Of a stretch of DNA of 64,000 nt, positions 46,020 through 55,530 are shown piece after piece. The notes under the pieces were generated by a model. The model searched no databases. It had not been told where the DNA came from and saw nothing but the letters and a program-made list of their open reading frames with translations. This DNA comes from JBCCGR01 sp039029195 (GTDB lineage: Bacteria; Pseudomonadota; Alphaproteobacteria; Rhizobiales; Rhizobiaceae): contig JBCCGR010000018.1 in NCBI GenBank assembly GCA_039029195.1, positions 15,204 through 79,203 on the forward strand, written 5' to 3'. Position 1 is the stretch's first letter; each line of letters starts with the position of its first letter. The translations under genes and the position numbers were made by a program.

Positions 46020-47267
46020 ATGACACAATCAGCAGCCGTTCAAAACGATCATGAGCATGTCGCAACGCCAGAGTCAGCGCGGGCGAGAATGCCGCAAATG
46101 AACTGGCAGGACCCGTTCCTGATCGAACAGCAGCTTTCCGAAGAAGAGCGTTTGGTGCGGGATACGGCTCACAATTTTGCAAAGGAACGTCTTGCAACCC
46201 GTGTCACCGAAGCCAACCGTCATGAGGTCTTCGACCGGGACATCATGACCGAAATGGGTGAACTCGGGCTGCTCGGATCAACCATTCCCGAGCAATATGG
46301 TGGCGCGGGTCTGAACTATGTCTGCTACGGTCTGGTTGCCCGTGAAGTGGAACGCATCGATTCCGGATATCGCTCCGCAATGTCGGTTCAGTCATCCCTC
46401 GTCATGCACCCGATCTTTGCCTATGGCAGCGAAGATCAACGCAACAAATATCTGCCAAAACTTGCCTCAGGCGAATGGGTTGGTTGTTTCGGTCTCACCG
46501 AGCCGGATCATGGCTCTGATCCGGGCTCCATGATCACCCACGCCAAGAAAGTGGATGGCGGCTATCTGCTGTCCGGCGCCAAAAACTGGATCACGAACTC
46601 ACCAATCGCGGATGTGTTTGTGATCTGGGCCAAATCCGATCACCACGACGACAAGATCAAGGGTTTCGTGCTTGAAAAGGGCATGAAGGGCCTTGCCGCG
46701 CCGAAGATTGAGGGCAAGTTTTCGCTCCGTGCTTCGACCACTGGCATGATCCAGATGGACGAAGTGTTTGTGCCGGAAGAAAATCTGCTGCCTGAAGTTA
46801 CTGGTCTTGCCGGACCATTCGGATGCCTCAACAGGGCCAGATATGGCATTTCCTGGGGCGCGATGGGTGCGGCTGAATTCTGCTGGCATGCGGCTCGCGA
46901 GTATACGCTTGAACGCAAGCAGTTTGGCAAGCCACTCGCCGCCAATCAGCTCATTCAAAAGAAATTGGCTGATATGCAGACCGAGATTTCCATCGGCCTG
47001 CAGGGGGCGTTGCGTCTTGGTCGATTGTTTGATGCGCACGAAGCTCCGGCGGAACTGATCTCGCTGATGAAGCGCAACAATTGCGGCAAGGCGCTCGATA
47101 TTGCCCGAATGTCCCGCGACATGCACGGGGGCAATGGCGTTTCTGACGAGTACGGCGTCATTCGCCATGTCATGAACCTGGAAGCGGTCAACACGTACGA
47201 AGGTACTCACGACGTGCACGCCCTGATTCTCGGTCGGGCGCAGACCGGCCTTCAGGCTTTTATGTAA
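46020..47267 (+). CDS. Acyl-CoA dehydrogenase, glutaryl-CoA dehydrogenase-like
   Basis: The 415-residue protein starts at ATG 46020. It has the GCDH pattern: FGLTEPDHGSDPGSM, RYGISWGAMGAAEFCWHAAREYTLERKQFGKPLAANQLIQ and catalytic Glu in NTYEGTHDVHALILGRAQTG. GCDH oxidises and decarboxylates glutaryl-CoA to crotonyl-CoA in lysine/tryptophan breakdown. The YEGTHD context and the SGYRSAMSVQSSL segment favour this over short-chain enzymes. A 277-bp upstream gap with no gene separates it from the divergent TVP38 gene. Confidence 0.9.
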   Translation: MTQSAAVQNDHEHVATPESARARMPQMNWQDPFLIEQQLSEEERLVRDTAHNFAKERLATRVTEANRHEVFDRDIMTEMGELGLLGSTIPEQYGGAGLNYVCYGLVAREVERIDSGYRSAMSVQSSLVMHPIFAYGSEDQRNKYLPKLASGEWVGCFGLTEPDHGSDPGSMITHAKKVDGGYLLSGAKNWITNSPIADVFVIWAKSDHHDDKIKGFVLEKGMKGLAAPKIEGKFSLRASTTGMIQMDEVFVPEENLLPEVTGLAGPFGCLNRARYGISWGAMGAAEFCWHAAREYTLERKQFGKPLAANQLIQKKLADMQTEISIGLQGALRLGRLFDAHEAPAELISLMKRNNCGKALDIARMSRDMHGGNGVSDEYGVIRHVMNLEAVNTYEGTHDVHALILGRAQTGLQAFM

Positions 47268-47289
47268 CGTCAAGATCGGAACAAAGCGC

Positions 47290-48006
47290 GTGGCGATCCG
47301 GGGTATTTTGTTCGACAAGGACGGCACGCTGCTCGATTTTGAGCCAACCTTCGCGCCAGCCTGTTCTGCTGTTCTTCTTGAGCTCGCTGATGATGATGCG
47401 GCCAAGCTGAGCCGCCTTGAAGAGATCAGCCAGTTTCGGGTGAGCGATGGATCGTTCTCTCAAGGCTCGGTCCTGATTGCGGGGTCACTCCGTGATATCA
47501 GTGACGCTTGGGAGACGGTGCTGAACACTGGAGATGCCGACGCGCTCGAAGCCCGGGTGGATCAGCTTTTCATCAGGTTCACCACCGAAACGGCAACGCC
47601 GTTTGACGGCACCGCCGAGATTCTCGGCACTCTGCAAATGCGGGGAATAGAACTGGGTGTTGCGACAAATGACAGTGTGGAAGCTGCCCGCATGCATCTT
47701 GATGCGACGGAGCTGACAGGGTTTTTTCCCTTTGTTGCGGGGTTTGATTCAGGTTTTGGCACCAAGCCTGAACCGGGAATGATCGCCGCTTTTGTGGATC
47801 ACATTGGTTGCGATATCAGCGAAGTGCTGATGGTCGGTGACAGCGACCGCGACCTTCAGGCGGCGAAAAATGCAGGCGTTGTGGGCATCGGTGTCGCCAC
47901 GGGCATGACAGATCGAAGAGTGCTTGAACAACTCACGCCATATGTTCTTGATGGCATTTGGCAGCTACCGGATTTTCTGGCGTCGACTGAGGCATTCCGT
48001 AAATGA
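47290..48006 (+). CDS. HAD-family phosphatase, phosphoglycolate phosphatase-like
   Basis: The start is GTG 47290; the protein has 238 residues. HAD motifs are FDKDGTLLDFEP (motif I), VATND (motif II), Lys in GTKPEPGMI (motif III) and VGDSDRDLQAAKNAG (motif IV), so it should be active. The cap domain suggests a small phosphorylated metabolite such as 2-phosphoglycolate, but substrate is unknown. Its stop overlaps the next start (ATGA). Confidence 0.88.
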   Translation: MAIRGILFDKDGTLLDFEPTFAPACSAVLLELADDDAAKLSRLEEISQFRVSDGSFSQGSVLIAGSLRDISDAWETVLNTGDADALEARVDQLFIRFTTETATPFDGTAEILGTLQMRGIELGVATNDSVEAARMHLDATELTGFFPFVAGFDSGFGTKPEPGMIAAFVDHIGCDISEVLMVGDSDRDLQAAKNAGVVGIGVATGMTDRRVLEQLTPYVLDGIWQLPDFLASTEAFRK

Positions 48007-49994
48007 ACGAACCCAGTTTCGATGTTTTCGACGATATGGGGATCATCCTTTCCGACGGATGCAGACTTTCAGCGCGGGTCTGGCTGCCAAAGGGCGCGGA
48101 CGAGCAACCGGTGCCAGCAATCCTTGAATATCTCCCTTACCGAAAGCGCGATGGAACCATCGCGCGGGATGAACTGACCCACCCATGGTTTGCAGCGCGC
48201 GGATATGCCTGCGTTCGGGTCGACATGAGGGGAAACGGCGATTCTGAAGGTCTGATGGCGGATGAATATACGCCTCAGGAACATGCTGATGCGGTCGAAG
48301 TGATCGACTGGCTTGCCGGTCAGGACTGGTGTACTGGGTCGGTGGGCATGATGGGCATTTCCTGGGGCGGGTTCAATTCCCTGCAGGTGGCCGCACTTCG
48401 CCCGGAGCCCTTGAAGGCCATCATCACGCTTTGCTCGACAGACGATCGGTATGTGGACGACATCCACTACAAGGGTGGGTGTCTCCTCAACGAAAATATG
48501 GGTTGGGGAGCCACCATGCTCTCCTACTCATCCCGCCCGCCGGATCCAGCACTGGTTGGTGATAAATGGCGAGAAATGTGGATTAATCGACTGGAAAACC
48601 AGCCTTTTCTGCCGGAGCTTTGGCTGCGTCATCAGACCAGAGATGCCTATTGGAAGCATGGTTCGATCTGCGAAGACTATTCTTCGATTCAAGCAGCAGT
48701 GCTTGCCATTGGTGGGTGGGCCGACGCCTATAAAAACCCTGTGTTCCGAATGCTCGAAAACCTTGAAGCACCAACCAAAGCCATCGTTGGCCCGTGGGCA
48801 CACAAGTACCCGCATTTCGCCATTCCCAAACCCCGCATTGGATTTCTTCAGGAGGCGCTGAAGTGGTGGGATCACTGGTTGAAGGACGCAGACAATGATG
48901 TCCGTGAATGGCCGGCCTATCGCGGATTTGTCATGGACGGCTTCCGCCCGACCAGCGAGATCGTCGCGCGTCATGGACGCTGGATTGCAGAAGATGAATG
49001 GCCATCACCGAACATTGAGAATTCTCAACTGCATCTGACGGGTGATGGTCGCCTAGAGCCCCAAAAACAGGCGGCATTCGAGGCAATTGTCGATAGTCCG
49101 CTAACCTGTGGAGCGAACGCAGGCGAATATTGTGCGATCTGGCTCGGGCCAGAATTGCCCGGTGATCAGCGAGGCGATGATGCTCTGTCTGCCTGCTTCG
49201 ATGGTGAACCGCTCAAAGCGGCGATCGATATCGTTGGCGCGCCGGAAGTCAGGCTGACCGTCGTGCCTCAGGCCGAACAGGGGCAAATAGCGGTCCGCCT
49301 CAACGACGTGAGTCCCGATGGCGCTTCAAACCGAATTACCTATGGGGTTCTTAACCTCAGCCACCGGCAGGATCACGAGCACCCGACGCCACTGGAACCG
49401 GGCGTTCCGATTGAAGTCTCTGTAAAGCTTGATGACATTGCCTATCGCATTCCGGCTGGGAACCACATTCGCGTTGCAATCTCGACAAGCTACTGGCCGC
49501 TGATTTGGCCGTCGCCGACAAAATCGCCCGTAATGCTTCTAAGTGGCGGTGTGCATCTGCCCTGTCGGCAGCCGGGCATTCATGACGCCGTGGAGTTTGA
49601 ACCGGCAGAAACGTCCAAGCCTTGGCGTGTGGATGTAATCCGGGAAGCTTCCAATCAGCGGTCCTCATCAACGGATCATGTATCAGGACTGCTCACGCTT
49701 TATATTGACGATGATTTTGGTGAAGTCCGCGATCTCGAACATGGACTTCAAACAGGTGGTTTTGGGCGAGAGACCTGGACAATTCATCCCGATGATCCGA
49801 ATTCCGCGCGCGGTGAATGTCATTGGGAGCAAACTCTTTGCCGCGGCAATTGGTCAGTCCGAACTGTGACACGCTGTCATATGACGAGCACGGAAAATCA
49901 GTTTGATCTTGGCTATTCGGTTGAGGCATTTGAGGGTGATGATATCGTCTTTGAACGATCCCAATCTTTCACAATTCCCCGAAACAATCTCTGA
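48003..49994 (+). CDS. CocE/NonD family hydrolase (X-Pro dipeptidyl-peptidase fold)
   Basis: The 663-residue alpha/beta hydrolase has the serine nucleophile in GMMGISWGGFNSLQ (about residue 120). The oxyanion and second-domain segments are YLPYRKRDGT and YACVRVDMRGNGDSEG. A C-terminal jelly-roll domain (about 400-620) has RITYGVLNLSHRQDHEHPTPLEPG and AYRIPAGNHIRVAISTSYWPLIWPSP. CocE-type enzymes cleave esters or amides (for example cocaine, acylpeptides). It is translationally coupled to the HAD gene and is followed after 14 bp by a phosphodiesterase-like gene. Confidence 0.92.
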   Translation: MNEPSFDVFDDMGIILSDGCRLSARVWLPKGADEQPVPAILEYLPYRKRDGTIARDELTHPWFAARGYACVRVDMRGNGDSEGLMADEYTPQEHADAVEVIDWLAGQDWCTGSVGMMGISWGGFNSLQVAALRPEPLKAIITLCSTDDRYVDDIHYKGGCLLNENMGWGATMLSYSSRPPDPALVGDKWREMWINRLENQPFLPELWLRHQTRDAYWKHGSICEDYSSIQAAVLAIGGWADAYKNPVFRMLENLEAPTKAIVGPWAHKYPHFAIPKPRIGFLQEALKWWDHWLKDADNDVREWPAYRGFVMDGFRPTSEIVARHGRWIAEDEWPSPNIENSQLHLTGDGRLEPQKQAAFEAIVDSPLTCGANAGEYCAIWLGPELPGDQRGDDALSACFDGEPLKAAIDIVGAPEVRLTVVPQAEQGQIAVRLNDVSPDGASNRITYGVLNLSHRQDHEHPTPLEPGVPIEVSVKLDDIAYRIPAGNHIRVAISTSYWPLIWPSPTKSPVMLLSGGVHLPCRQPGIHDAVEFEPAETSKPWRVDVIREASNQRSSSTDHVSGLLTLYIDDDFGEVRDLEHGLQTGGFGRETWTIHPDDPNSARGECHWEQTLCRGNWSVRTVTRCHMTSTENQFDLGYSVEAFEGDDIVFERSQSFTIPRNNL

Positions 49995-50008
49995 TCGGAC
50001 AAGGCCAG

Positions 50009-50848
50009 ATGCCTCTTTCCAACAAACTTCTTCTGATCGTGCTTGATGGTGTGCCATGGCGCAATTTCCGGAAATTCTTCGGCAATCTTGAGGGATGGGT
50101 GGAATCCGGCGAGGCCCGGGTCTGGCGCATGAAGGCGGTGCTGCCGTCAACTTCCGCATCCTGCTACGCGAGCATCCACACCGGCGTAACGCCACAGGTG
50201 CACGGCATTGTCTCCAACGAGGTGCGCTGGCGTTTGACCCAGCCTGATCTGTTTTCGGAAGTCTCCAAGGCGGGCGGAAAGACGGGCGCAGTAACGCATT
50301 CATATTGGTCAGAATTCTTCAATCGGGCGCCCTTCGATTTCGTTCGCGATATTGAATATGACGATCCATCCGGTCCCATCCATCACGGGCGGTTTCACAC
50401 CATGACCGGCTATAATCACAACAACCAGATGACCCCTTGCGATGTGGATCTGTTCGCAACGCTCACATCCCTGACCATTCGGTTTGGCATCGACTACGGT
50501 ATATTGCACACCTGCACAATGGACAGCATGGGCCATCGTTTTGGCCACGACTGCACGGAGATGGACAATGCCTGCTTCATCATGGATGCGATGCTTGCCA
50601 ATTTCCTGCCGGTCTGGCGGGCCGCTGGCTATGAAGTGATTGTCACTGCCGATCACGGTCAGACGGATCGCGGGCACCATGGCGGTCATGATCCCCTTAT
50701 GCAGGAGACAGCGCTTTACTGGTTTGGCGGTGGCGAAGGCCCTGCAAGCGATGCCACCATCGATATGTTGTCGCTGGCCCCAACGGTGCTAACGCGGCTT
50801 GGCGTGGCCGTGCCTGATACGATGAAGGCAAAGCCTTTTCTTCAATAA
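50009..50848 (+). CDS. Alkaline phosphatase-family hydrolase (nucleotide pyrophosphatase/phosphodiesterase-like)
   Basis: The 279-residue protein has no signal peptide and a good ribosome binding site (AAGG). The alkaline phosphatase-superfamily metal sites appear as LLIVLDGVPWRNF, nucleophile Ser/Thr in PSTSASCYASIHTG, DSMGHRFGHD and TADHGQTDRGHHGGHDP. It should hydrolyse a phosphodiester or phosphonate. It is the last gene of the HAD-CocE-phosphatase run. Its 3' end overlaps the convergent esterase gene by 7 bp. Confidence 0.88.
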   Translation: MPLSNKLLLIVLDGVPWRNFRKFFGNLEGWVESGEARVWRMKAVLPSTSASCYASIHTGVTPQVHGIVSNEVRWRLTQPDLFSEVSKAGGKTGAVTHSYWSEFFNRAPFDFVRDIEYDDPSGPIHHGRFHTMTGYNHNNQMTPCDVDLFATLTSLTIRFGIDYGILHTCTMDSMGHRFGHDCTEMDNACFIMDAMLANFLPVWRAAGYEVIVTADHGQTDRGHHGGHDPLMQETALYWFGGGEGPASDATIDMLSLAPTVLTRLGVAVPDTMKAKPFLQ

Positions 50849-51795
50849 GGCCACTCACCCTTGCCGAGATGGCTGACGGCATCGACTATCCTGTCGAAAC
50901 TATCCCCTGCGCGTTTAACCGTGCTGCGGGCTCTAAGATAGCCGTGCACCAGCCCGGTTTCGATCACGCAGTGCGAGTTGATGCCCGCCTGCTTCAGTTT
51001 TGCATCGTAGTCAGGGCAATCTGAGCAAAGCGGATCGCACTCGGCGGCAATAAGCACCGTCGGTGGAAGCCCGGAAAAGTCATCGTCCTTAAGAGGATAG
51101 GAACGCGGATCTTCGCCCGAAGAAGTACGGCTCGAGTAAGCAGCGGAATAGAGGGCGATGTCGTCGGTGGTCAGCATTGGTGCATGAGAGTGTTCGACAT
51201 AGGAACCTTTGCTCATGTCGCCGCCGAGGCCCGGATAAATCAGCACCTGTCCGATGGGCTGATGGGTTTTCTGCCGGGCGGCATGGGACACCGTTGCAGA
51301 GAGGTTCCCGCCAGCGCTGTCACCGCACAGGACCACCGGCTTTCCGAAGGTTTTGGCGGCCCAGAGAAAGCTGAAAACCGCATCATCAAAAGCAGCTGGA
51401 AATCGGTGTTCCGGTGCAAGGCGATAGTCCACCGAAATGAGCTCATATCCGGTTCGTTGGCAGATTTCGGCACAAACATCGTCGTGGCTTTCAAGGCCTC
51501 CCACAACGAACCCACCACCGTGATAGTAGACGACAACAGCGCTTTGGTTAGCGCTTTCGCAGGAATAATGTCGCGCAGGAATTGAGTGGGCTTCGCAGTC
51601 AATTTCGATCATTTCCGCGCGCACGCCTTCCGGATAGCCTGTGAAAAATTCGCGCGACATGGCGTCGTAAATTGCCCGCTGCCTATCGATTGGATAGTTT
51701 GCCGTGTCGGGCGGATACCAGTCATTCGTCCGCTCGATGAACTCCCAGGTTTCCTGATCAATGAGATCAGCGTATTTGCCTCGATCAGACGACAT
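50842..51795 (-). CDS. Alpha/beta hydrolase, hormone-sensitive lipase family
   Basis: The 317-residue protein has the HSL oxyanion motif YYHGGGFVVGG (about residue 90) and the nucleophile in CGDSAGGNL (about residue 160). The Asp and His sit in AECDPLCSDCPDY and TGLVHGYLRAR. It is a cytosolic esterase of unknown substrate. It is divergent from the aminotransferase gene, with 55 bp between starts, so they may share a control region. Confidence 0.9.
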   Translation of the reverse strand: MSSDRGKYADLIDQETWEFIERTNDWYPPDTANYPIDRQRAIYDAMSREFFTGYPEGVRAEMIEIDCEAHSIPARHYSCESANQSAVVVYYHGGGFVVGGLESHDDVCAEICQRTGYELISVDYRLAPEHRFPAAFDDAVFSFLWAAKTFGKPVVLCGDSAGGNLSATVSHAARQKTHQPIGQVLIYPGLGGDMSKGSYVEHSHAPMLTTDDIALYSAAYSSRTSSGEDPRSYPLKDDDFSGLPPTVLIAAECDPLCSDCPDYDAKLKQAGINSHCVIETGLVHGYLRARSTVKRAGDSFDRIVDAVSHLGKGEWPY

Positions 51796-51850
51796 GCTTG
51801 TGTAAACCGTTCAACGTTTTCGATGGGCTCCCATAACAAGGATTGACGAA

Positions 51851-53023
51851 ATGCACTACTCATCCCGCGTTGCGCAGCTTGCGGGCACCGGTTCCGATGC
51901 GTGGAACATTCACTTTGAAGCGGAGCAGGCCCGGTCACGCGGTGAAGATGTGATTGTCATGAGCGTCGGCGATCCGGATTTTGATACACCAATCGGAGTG
52001 TGCGAAGCCGCAATTTCGGCGATCCGGAGTGGCGACACGCACTATACCGGCATCAAGGGACGCTTGCTGCTGCGAGAAGCCATTGCAGCAAAAGCACAAA
52101 AACAGTTTGGCGTTCCGGCGGAGCCCGAAAACGTGATTGTGCTTGCTGGCACACAAAATGCGTTGTTCAGCGCCGCGCAGTGCCTGTTTGAGCCAGGTGA
52201 CGAAGTGATCACCATCGATCCGTCCTACGTGACCTACGATGCGGCAATCGGCGCATCGGGGGCCCGGCTTGTGCGGGTTGCAACCAGTCCTCACAGCGGA
52301 TTTCGTCCTGACATCGATGCGGTAGCGTCGGCGATCACCGGGAAAACAAGAGGGCTTTTGTTCTCCAGCCCCAACAATCCCTCCGGCGTATCGTTTACAA
52401 AAGACGAACTTGAACAATTGGCCGCTTTGGCGAAGCGGCACGATCTTTGGGTGCTTTCGGATGAGGTTTACAGCGACCTCATTTTTGACGGCGAACATAA
52501 AAGCATCGCGGCCTTGCCTGATATGGCGGAGCGCACGGTGGTGCTGTCCAGCCTTTCCAAGTCTCATGCCATGACAGGTTGGCGCATCGGTTGGATGATC
52601 GGGCCGGCAGAACTGGTGGAACATGCGGAACGGCTCGCCCTTTGCATGCTCTACGGTCTGCCTGGGTTCATCCAGCAGGCAGCGCTCGCCGCTTTGACTG
52701 AGGGGCAATCCGAAACACAAAGGATGGTTTCAACTTATCGGTCCAGAGCTCGTGCAGCAGTGAGCGCGCTACAGCACGTTCCCAAAATCTCATTGAGAGC
52801 ACCCGAATCAGGAATGTTCGTGCTCGCTGATGTGCAGAAGACCGGGCTGAGCTCCAGTGAGTTCTGCCAACACCTGTTTCATGAACAACGGGTTTCCGTC
52901 CTGAATGGCACGGCGTTTGGAGCCTGTTGTGACGGGTTTGTCCGACTGTCATTTGCAGTCTCGGACGCAGACATTGAAGAAGGGTGCCAGCGCATTGGGA
53001 GTTTCTGCAACAGTCTTGCATGA
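51851..53023 (+). CDS. Class I/II PLP-dependent aminotransferase
   Basis: The 390-residue fold-type I enzyme has the PLP Lys in SLSKSHAMTGWRIGWM (about residue 237). The cofactor contact is SSPNNPSGVS and the substrate Arg lies in DGFVRLSFAVSDADI. It transfers an amino group from an amino acid to a 2-oxo acid. The specificity (aspartate-like or branched chain) cannot be told by eye. Confidence 0.92.
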   Translation: MHYSSRVAQLAGTGSDAWNIHFEAEQARSRGEDVIVMSVGDPDFDTPIGVCEAAISAIRSGDTHYTGIKGRLLLREAIAAKAQKQFGVPAEPENVIVLAGTQNALFSAAQCLFEPGDEVITIDPSYVTYDAAIGASGARLVRVATSPHSGFRPDIDAVASAITGKTRGLLFSSPNNPSGVSFTKDELEQLAALAKRHDLWVLSDEVYSDLIFDGEHKSIAALPDMAERTVVLSSLSKSHAMTGWRIGWMIGPAELVEHAERLALCMLYGLPGFIQQAALAALTEGQSETQRMVSTYRSRARAAVSALQHVPKISLRAPESGMFVLADVQKTGLSSSEFCQHLFHEQRVSVLNGTAFGACCDGFVRLSFAVSDADIEEGCQRIGSFCNSLA

Positions 53024-53118
53024 TTGTTGCACGCGTCTGGCGTTTTACTGCATTCCTGATTAGTGTCCTCTTCAATTGAACCAATCTACCTTCGTCTCTG
53101 GGAGCGAGCGATTATTCC

Positions 53119-53658
53119 ATGACCAAATACATCAAAATTGCAGCCTTTTGTCTTTTGGCGAGCCTTGCGGGGCCGATGATTGGTCAGACGGCAGCGCAAG
53201 AAGCAAAGAAACCTGAGGCAAAGCCGCAGCAAACGCGTGCTCTGTGGGCTGTGAACTGCAATCCCGTATCTGATGGTTCCCGTCTGATTTGTCAGATGTC
53301 GCAAACCTTCAACGAACAGCAGTCTCGCCGTCGGGTCATGGCAGTTGCGATACGTCCCAATTTGGCCGACGCCAAAAAACCGCCCCAGATGGTGTTGAGC
53401 CTGCCGCACGGCCTTGATCTGACCCGCGGTGTGACCACCAAAATCGATGATGCTGATGCAGAGCTGGTGGTTCTGATGACCACGGACCAAAACGGTGTTT
53501 ATTCATTCATTGATTTGAGTGAAGAGAAGTTGGCGGCGCTTCAGAAAGGCAACGTCATGACGGTGACCATGCACGGCCGATCCGACAACACCATTGCGTT
53601 GCCGGTTTCGCTTGTCGGGTTCACAGCCGCATTCAAAAAGGTGATGGCAGATCAGTAA
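53119..53658 (+). CDS. Invasion-associated locus B (IalB) family protein
   Basis: The 179-residue protein has a signal peptide (cleavage after TAAAQ-like residues, about 26) and a Lys/Glu/Pro stretch. The IalB domain follows: WAVNCNPVSDGSRLICQMSQTF...LSLPHGLDLTRGVTTKIDD...VMTVTMHGRSDNTIALPVSLVGFTAAF. Two Cys may form a disulfide. IalB of Bartonella aids erythrocyte invasion, but homologues are widespread in free-living Rhizobiales and probably act in the envelope. Confidence 0.9.
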   Translation: MTKYIKIAAFCLLASLAGPMIGQTAAQEAKKPEAKPQQTRALWAVNCNPVSDGSRLICQMSQTFNEQQSRRRVMAVAIRPNLADAKKPPQMVLSLPHGLDLTRGVTTKIDDADAELVVLMTTDQNGVYSFIDLSEEKLAALQKGNVMTVTMHGRSDNTIALPVSLVGFTAAFKKVMADQ

Positions 53659-53667
53659 ATTGCGCAG

Positions 53668-53686
53668 CCCCCGCACAATGCGGGGG
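53668..53686. terminator. GC-rich hairpin between convergent genes
   Basis: CCCCCGCA-caa-TGCGGGGG is a perfect 8-bp stem 10 bp after the IalB-like stop and 20 bp before the end of the convergent SapC-like gene. No T-tract follows. It resembles the hairpin at the right end of repeat copy A (CCCCCGCT-tc-AGCGGGGG), so it may be a REP-like half. Confidence 0.45.
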
Positions 53687-53705
53687 TGCCGACTTTCCTA
53701 GGCAA

Positions 53706-54464
53706 CTATTTTGCCGCGGACGATTTCTCGATCAGATGCGACCAGTTTCCGGTCGATATCATCTGACAATAGATGGCCGCCAGCGCGCCTGATTTCCTGA
53801 GATCCAGAAAATCTTCATCAGAAAGCTCATTCAGCTTCTTCTCATCGACGACACGAAAATCAGTCACAGAAAGCTGTTCACCGCTGGCGAGGCTGATGTT
53901 TGCCTGGTTGGTGATCAGAAGATCTTTCTCTAGAATTGACGCTCCAACAGACTGGGTTCCCTGAACCTGCGCCTGATAAACCCGGCAAAATTCCAACGCA
54001 TTCTTGGTTGCTTCTGATGTTTCTTCGCCTTCGAACAGCGCGACACCGCCATCTTCGACGATGTGGGGCGCATCGCGGTCGATGCACAATGAAAACTGCG
54101 TCTGTTCATCGTCGGTCACAAAAACAAACGGATAGCGGCGAACATAGGCTGGGATGTAGGCACCGTTCACCCACGAACCGTCTTCGTTGACGAACAGGTT
54201 TTCATCCTTGCGCAACCCAAGCACCGCAACTGGAACAGGAGTCTTGTCGCCAATAAACACCACCGGATAGAAACGCGCTGCAGCGGCAAGTTCGGCCACA
54301 TTCAGCGGCACCACATGGGTTTTCGATGCAAATGCAAAGCCGGCATTGGCATCAAATTTCAGGTCGCCATGCCGTTCTGGTGAGAGCGCTTCAGGTTTGG
54401 TGTAGAAGAGGGGAAATGCGTTTTGCTCGGCGGAGTTTCCCGTCGTCTGATTGTCGTCGCTCAT
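53706..54464 (-). CDS. SapC family protein
   Basis: The 252-residue protein starts at ATG 54464 with AGGAAAAC upstream and has no signal peptide. The SapC core is clear: AELAAAARFYPVVFIG..TPVPVAVLGLRKDENLFVNEDGSWVNGAYIPAYVRRYPFVF and QFSLCIDRDAPHI. The family is named after a Campylobacter S-layer gene cluster, but its function is unknown. It is convergent with the IalB-like gene. Confidence 0.93.
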   Translation of the reverse strand: MSDDNQTTGNSAEQNAFPLFYTKPEALSPERHGDLKFDANAGFAFASKTHVVPLNVAELAAAARFYPVVFIGDKTPVPVAVLGLRKDENLFVNEDGSWVNGAYIPAYVRRYPFVFVTDDEQTQFSLCIDRDAPHIVEDGGVALFEGEETSEATKNALEFCRVYQAQVQGTQSVGASILEKDLLITNQANISLASGEQLSVTDFRVVDEKKLNELSDEDFLDLRKSGALAAIYCQMISTGNWSHLIEKSSAAK

Positions 54465-54729
54465 TTTGTTTTCCTGAAAAGTTATACGAATGCTCCACGT
54501 CCGCCGGATCTGATTGTTCCGACCAGAGTGTAAGGAGATGTTGGCTTACCGGGTGCATGCAGACAGTCGACCTGCCTAAGTGCTGAACACGCCCCCGATG
54601 GATCGCAATTGATTGCTTTCGGTTGATTGTTCCGGGTCAGGGCATTAGCACAGCTACAGTCTAGGTAAAGGGTTTCTTTAGGTTCAATGCGGTTGTTCAA
54701 CCCGATCCGCGCAATATATTGGAGCAGGT

Positions 54730-55122
54730 ATGGCGGCGACACCGGTTAGACATTCCGGAAAGACGTTTTCGGGAGGAGATCTCGAACTTGACGCCAAGGA
54801 ATTTCACAACTGCACATTCAATCACTGCAATCTGATCTACCGCGGTGGATTGCCACCGGCGATGAGCGGCTGTTCATTCAACAATTGTGGCTGGCAGTTC
54901 GGCGATGATGCCGCAAGAACACTTGGGTTCTTGTCAGGTCTCTACGGCGGTGGTTTTGACGTGCTTGTGGAGCAGATATTTCATCAGATACGGAAAGGTG
55001 AGACCTTCGCCAACGTTCCGAATCCCCTAGAAGAACAAACGTCGTCAGGCGTGCAGGACAAGACCCTGTTCGGGTTCAAGCCGCCCCGTATCTTGAAAGT
55101 TCCAAAGAAAAGACCTCACTAG
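54730..55122 (+). CDS. Conserved hypothetical protein, Cys-rich N-terminal half
   Basis: The 130-residue protein starts at ATG 54730 with GGAGCAGGT. The N-terminal half has pentapeptide-like stretches, FHNCTFNHCNLIY and MSGCSFNNCGWQF, consistent with a short beta-solenoid turn. A hydrophobic helix-like segment (ARTLGFLSGLYGGGFDVLVEQIF) and a basic tail follow. No signal peptide is seen. I recognise no named family. The ribosome binding site and the clean spacing from its neighbours favour a real gene. Confidence 0.7.
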   Translation: MAATPVRHSGKTFSGGDLELDAKEFHNCTFNHCNLIYRGGLPPAMSGCSFNNCGWQFGDDAARTLGFLSGLYGGGFDVLVEQIFHQIRKGETFANVPNPLEEQTSSGVQDKTLFGFKPPRILKVPKKRPH

Positions 55123-55530
55123 GCAAGCAGCTTTTCGCGACCCTTAACCTCGCTTCAGGGAGGGAAATTGACCTAAGTCGGGCGCGGGCACCGGCGCACA
55201 TTTTTCAACCTATGGTAGTAGTTCAGATTTGTTACTGAATTTGAACAAGCCTGCGCGCGCCTGTTCAACAAAAATACTCGGTGCGCGTTAAACCGCCTTC
55301 AGATTCACCTCAAACATGACCGGTGGATGAAATGAGGCAAATTGGTGTTGCCAATTTGTCAATACCGCTCATATTTCAGCAATTTACGGTTGTTGCCGAA
55401 GTAACGACTTGGTAATTTTTACGGCAATTTCGATGGAGAATCTCGCCCGCATTCCAGACAGTTGAGCACTCTTGGTCGGTTCGAAGCCGGCGGCATTAGC
55501 AAATTCGGGTGAAATTTTTGGGGGAATAAC
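55123..55530. other. Long leader region of giant adhesin gene, no gene seen
   Basis: About 408 bp hold no supported open frame. The right half (from about 55350) is richer in A/T and probably contains the promoter. No clear -35/-10 pair can be named. A strong ribosome binding site, GGGGGAATAAC, precedes the GTG start. Confidence 0.5.
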
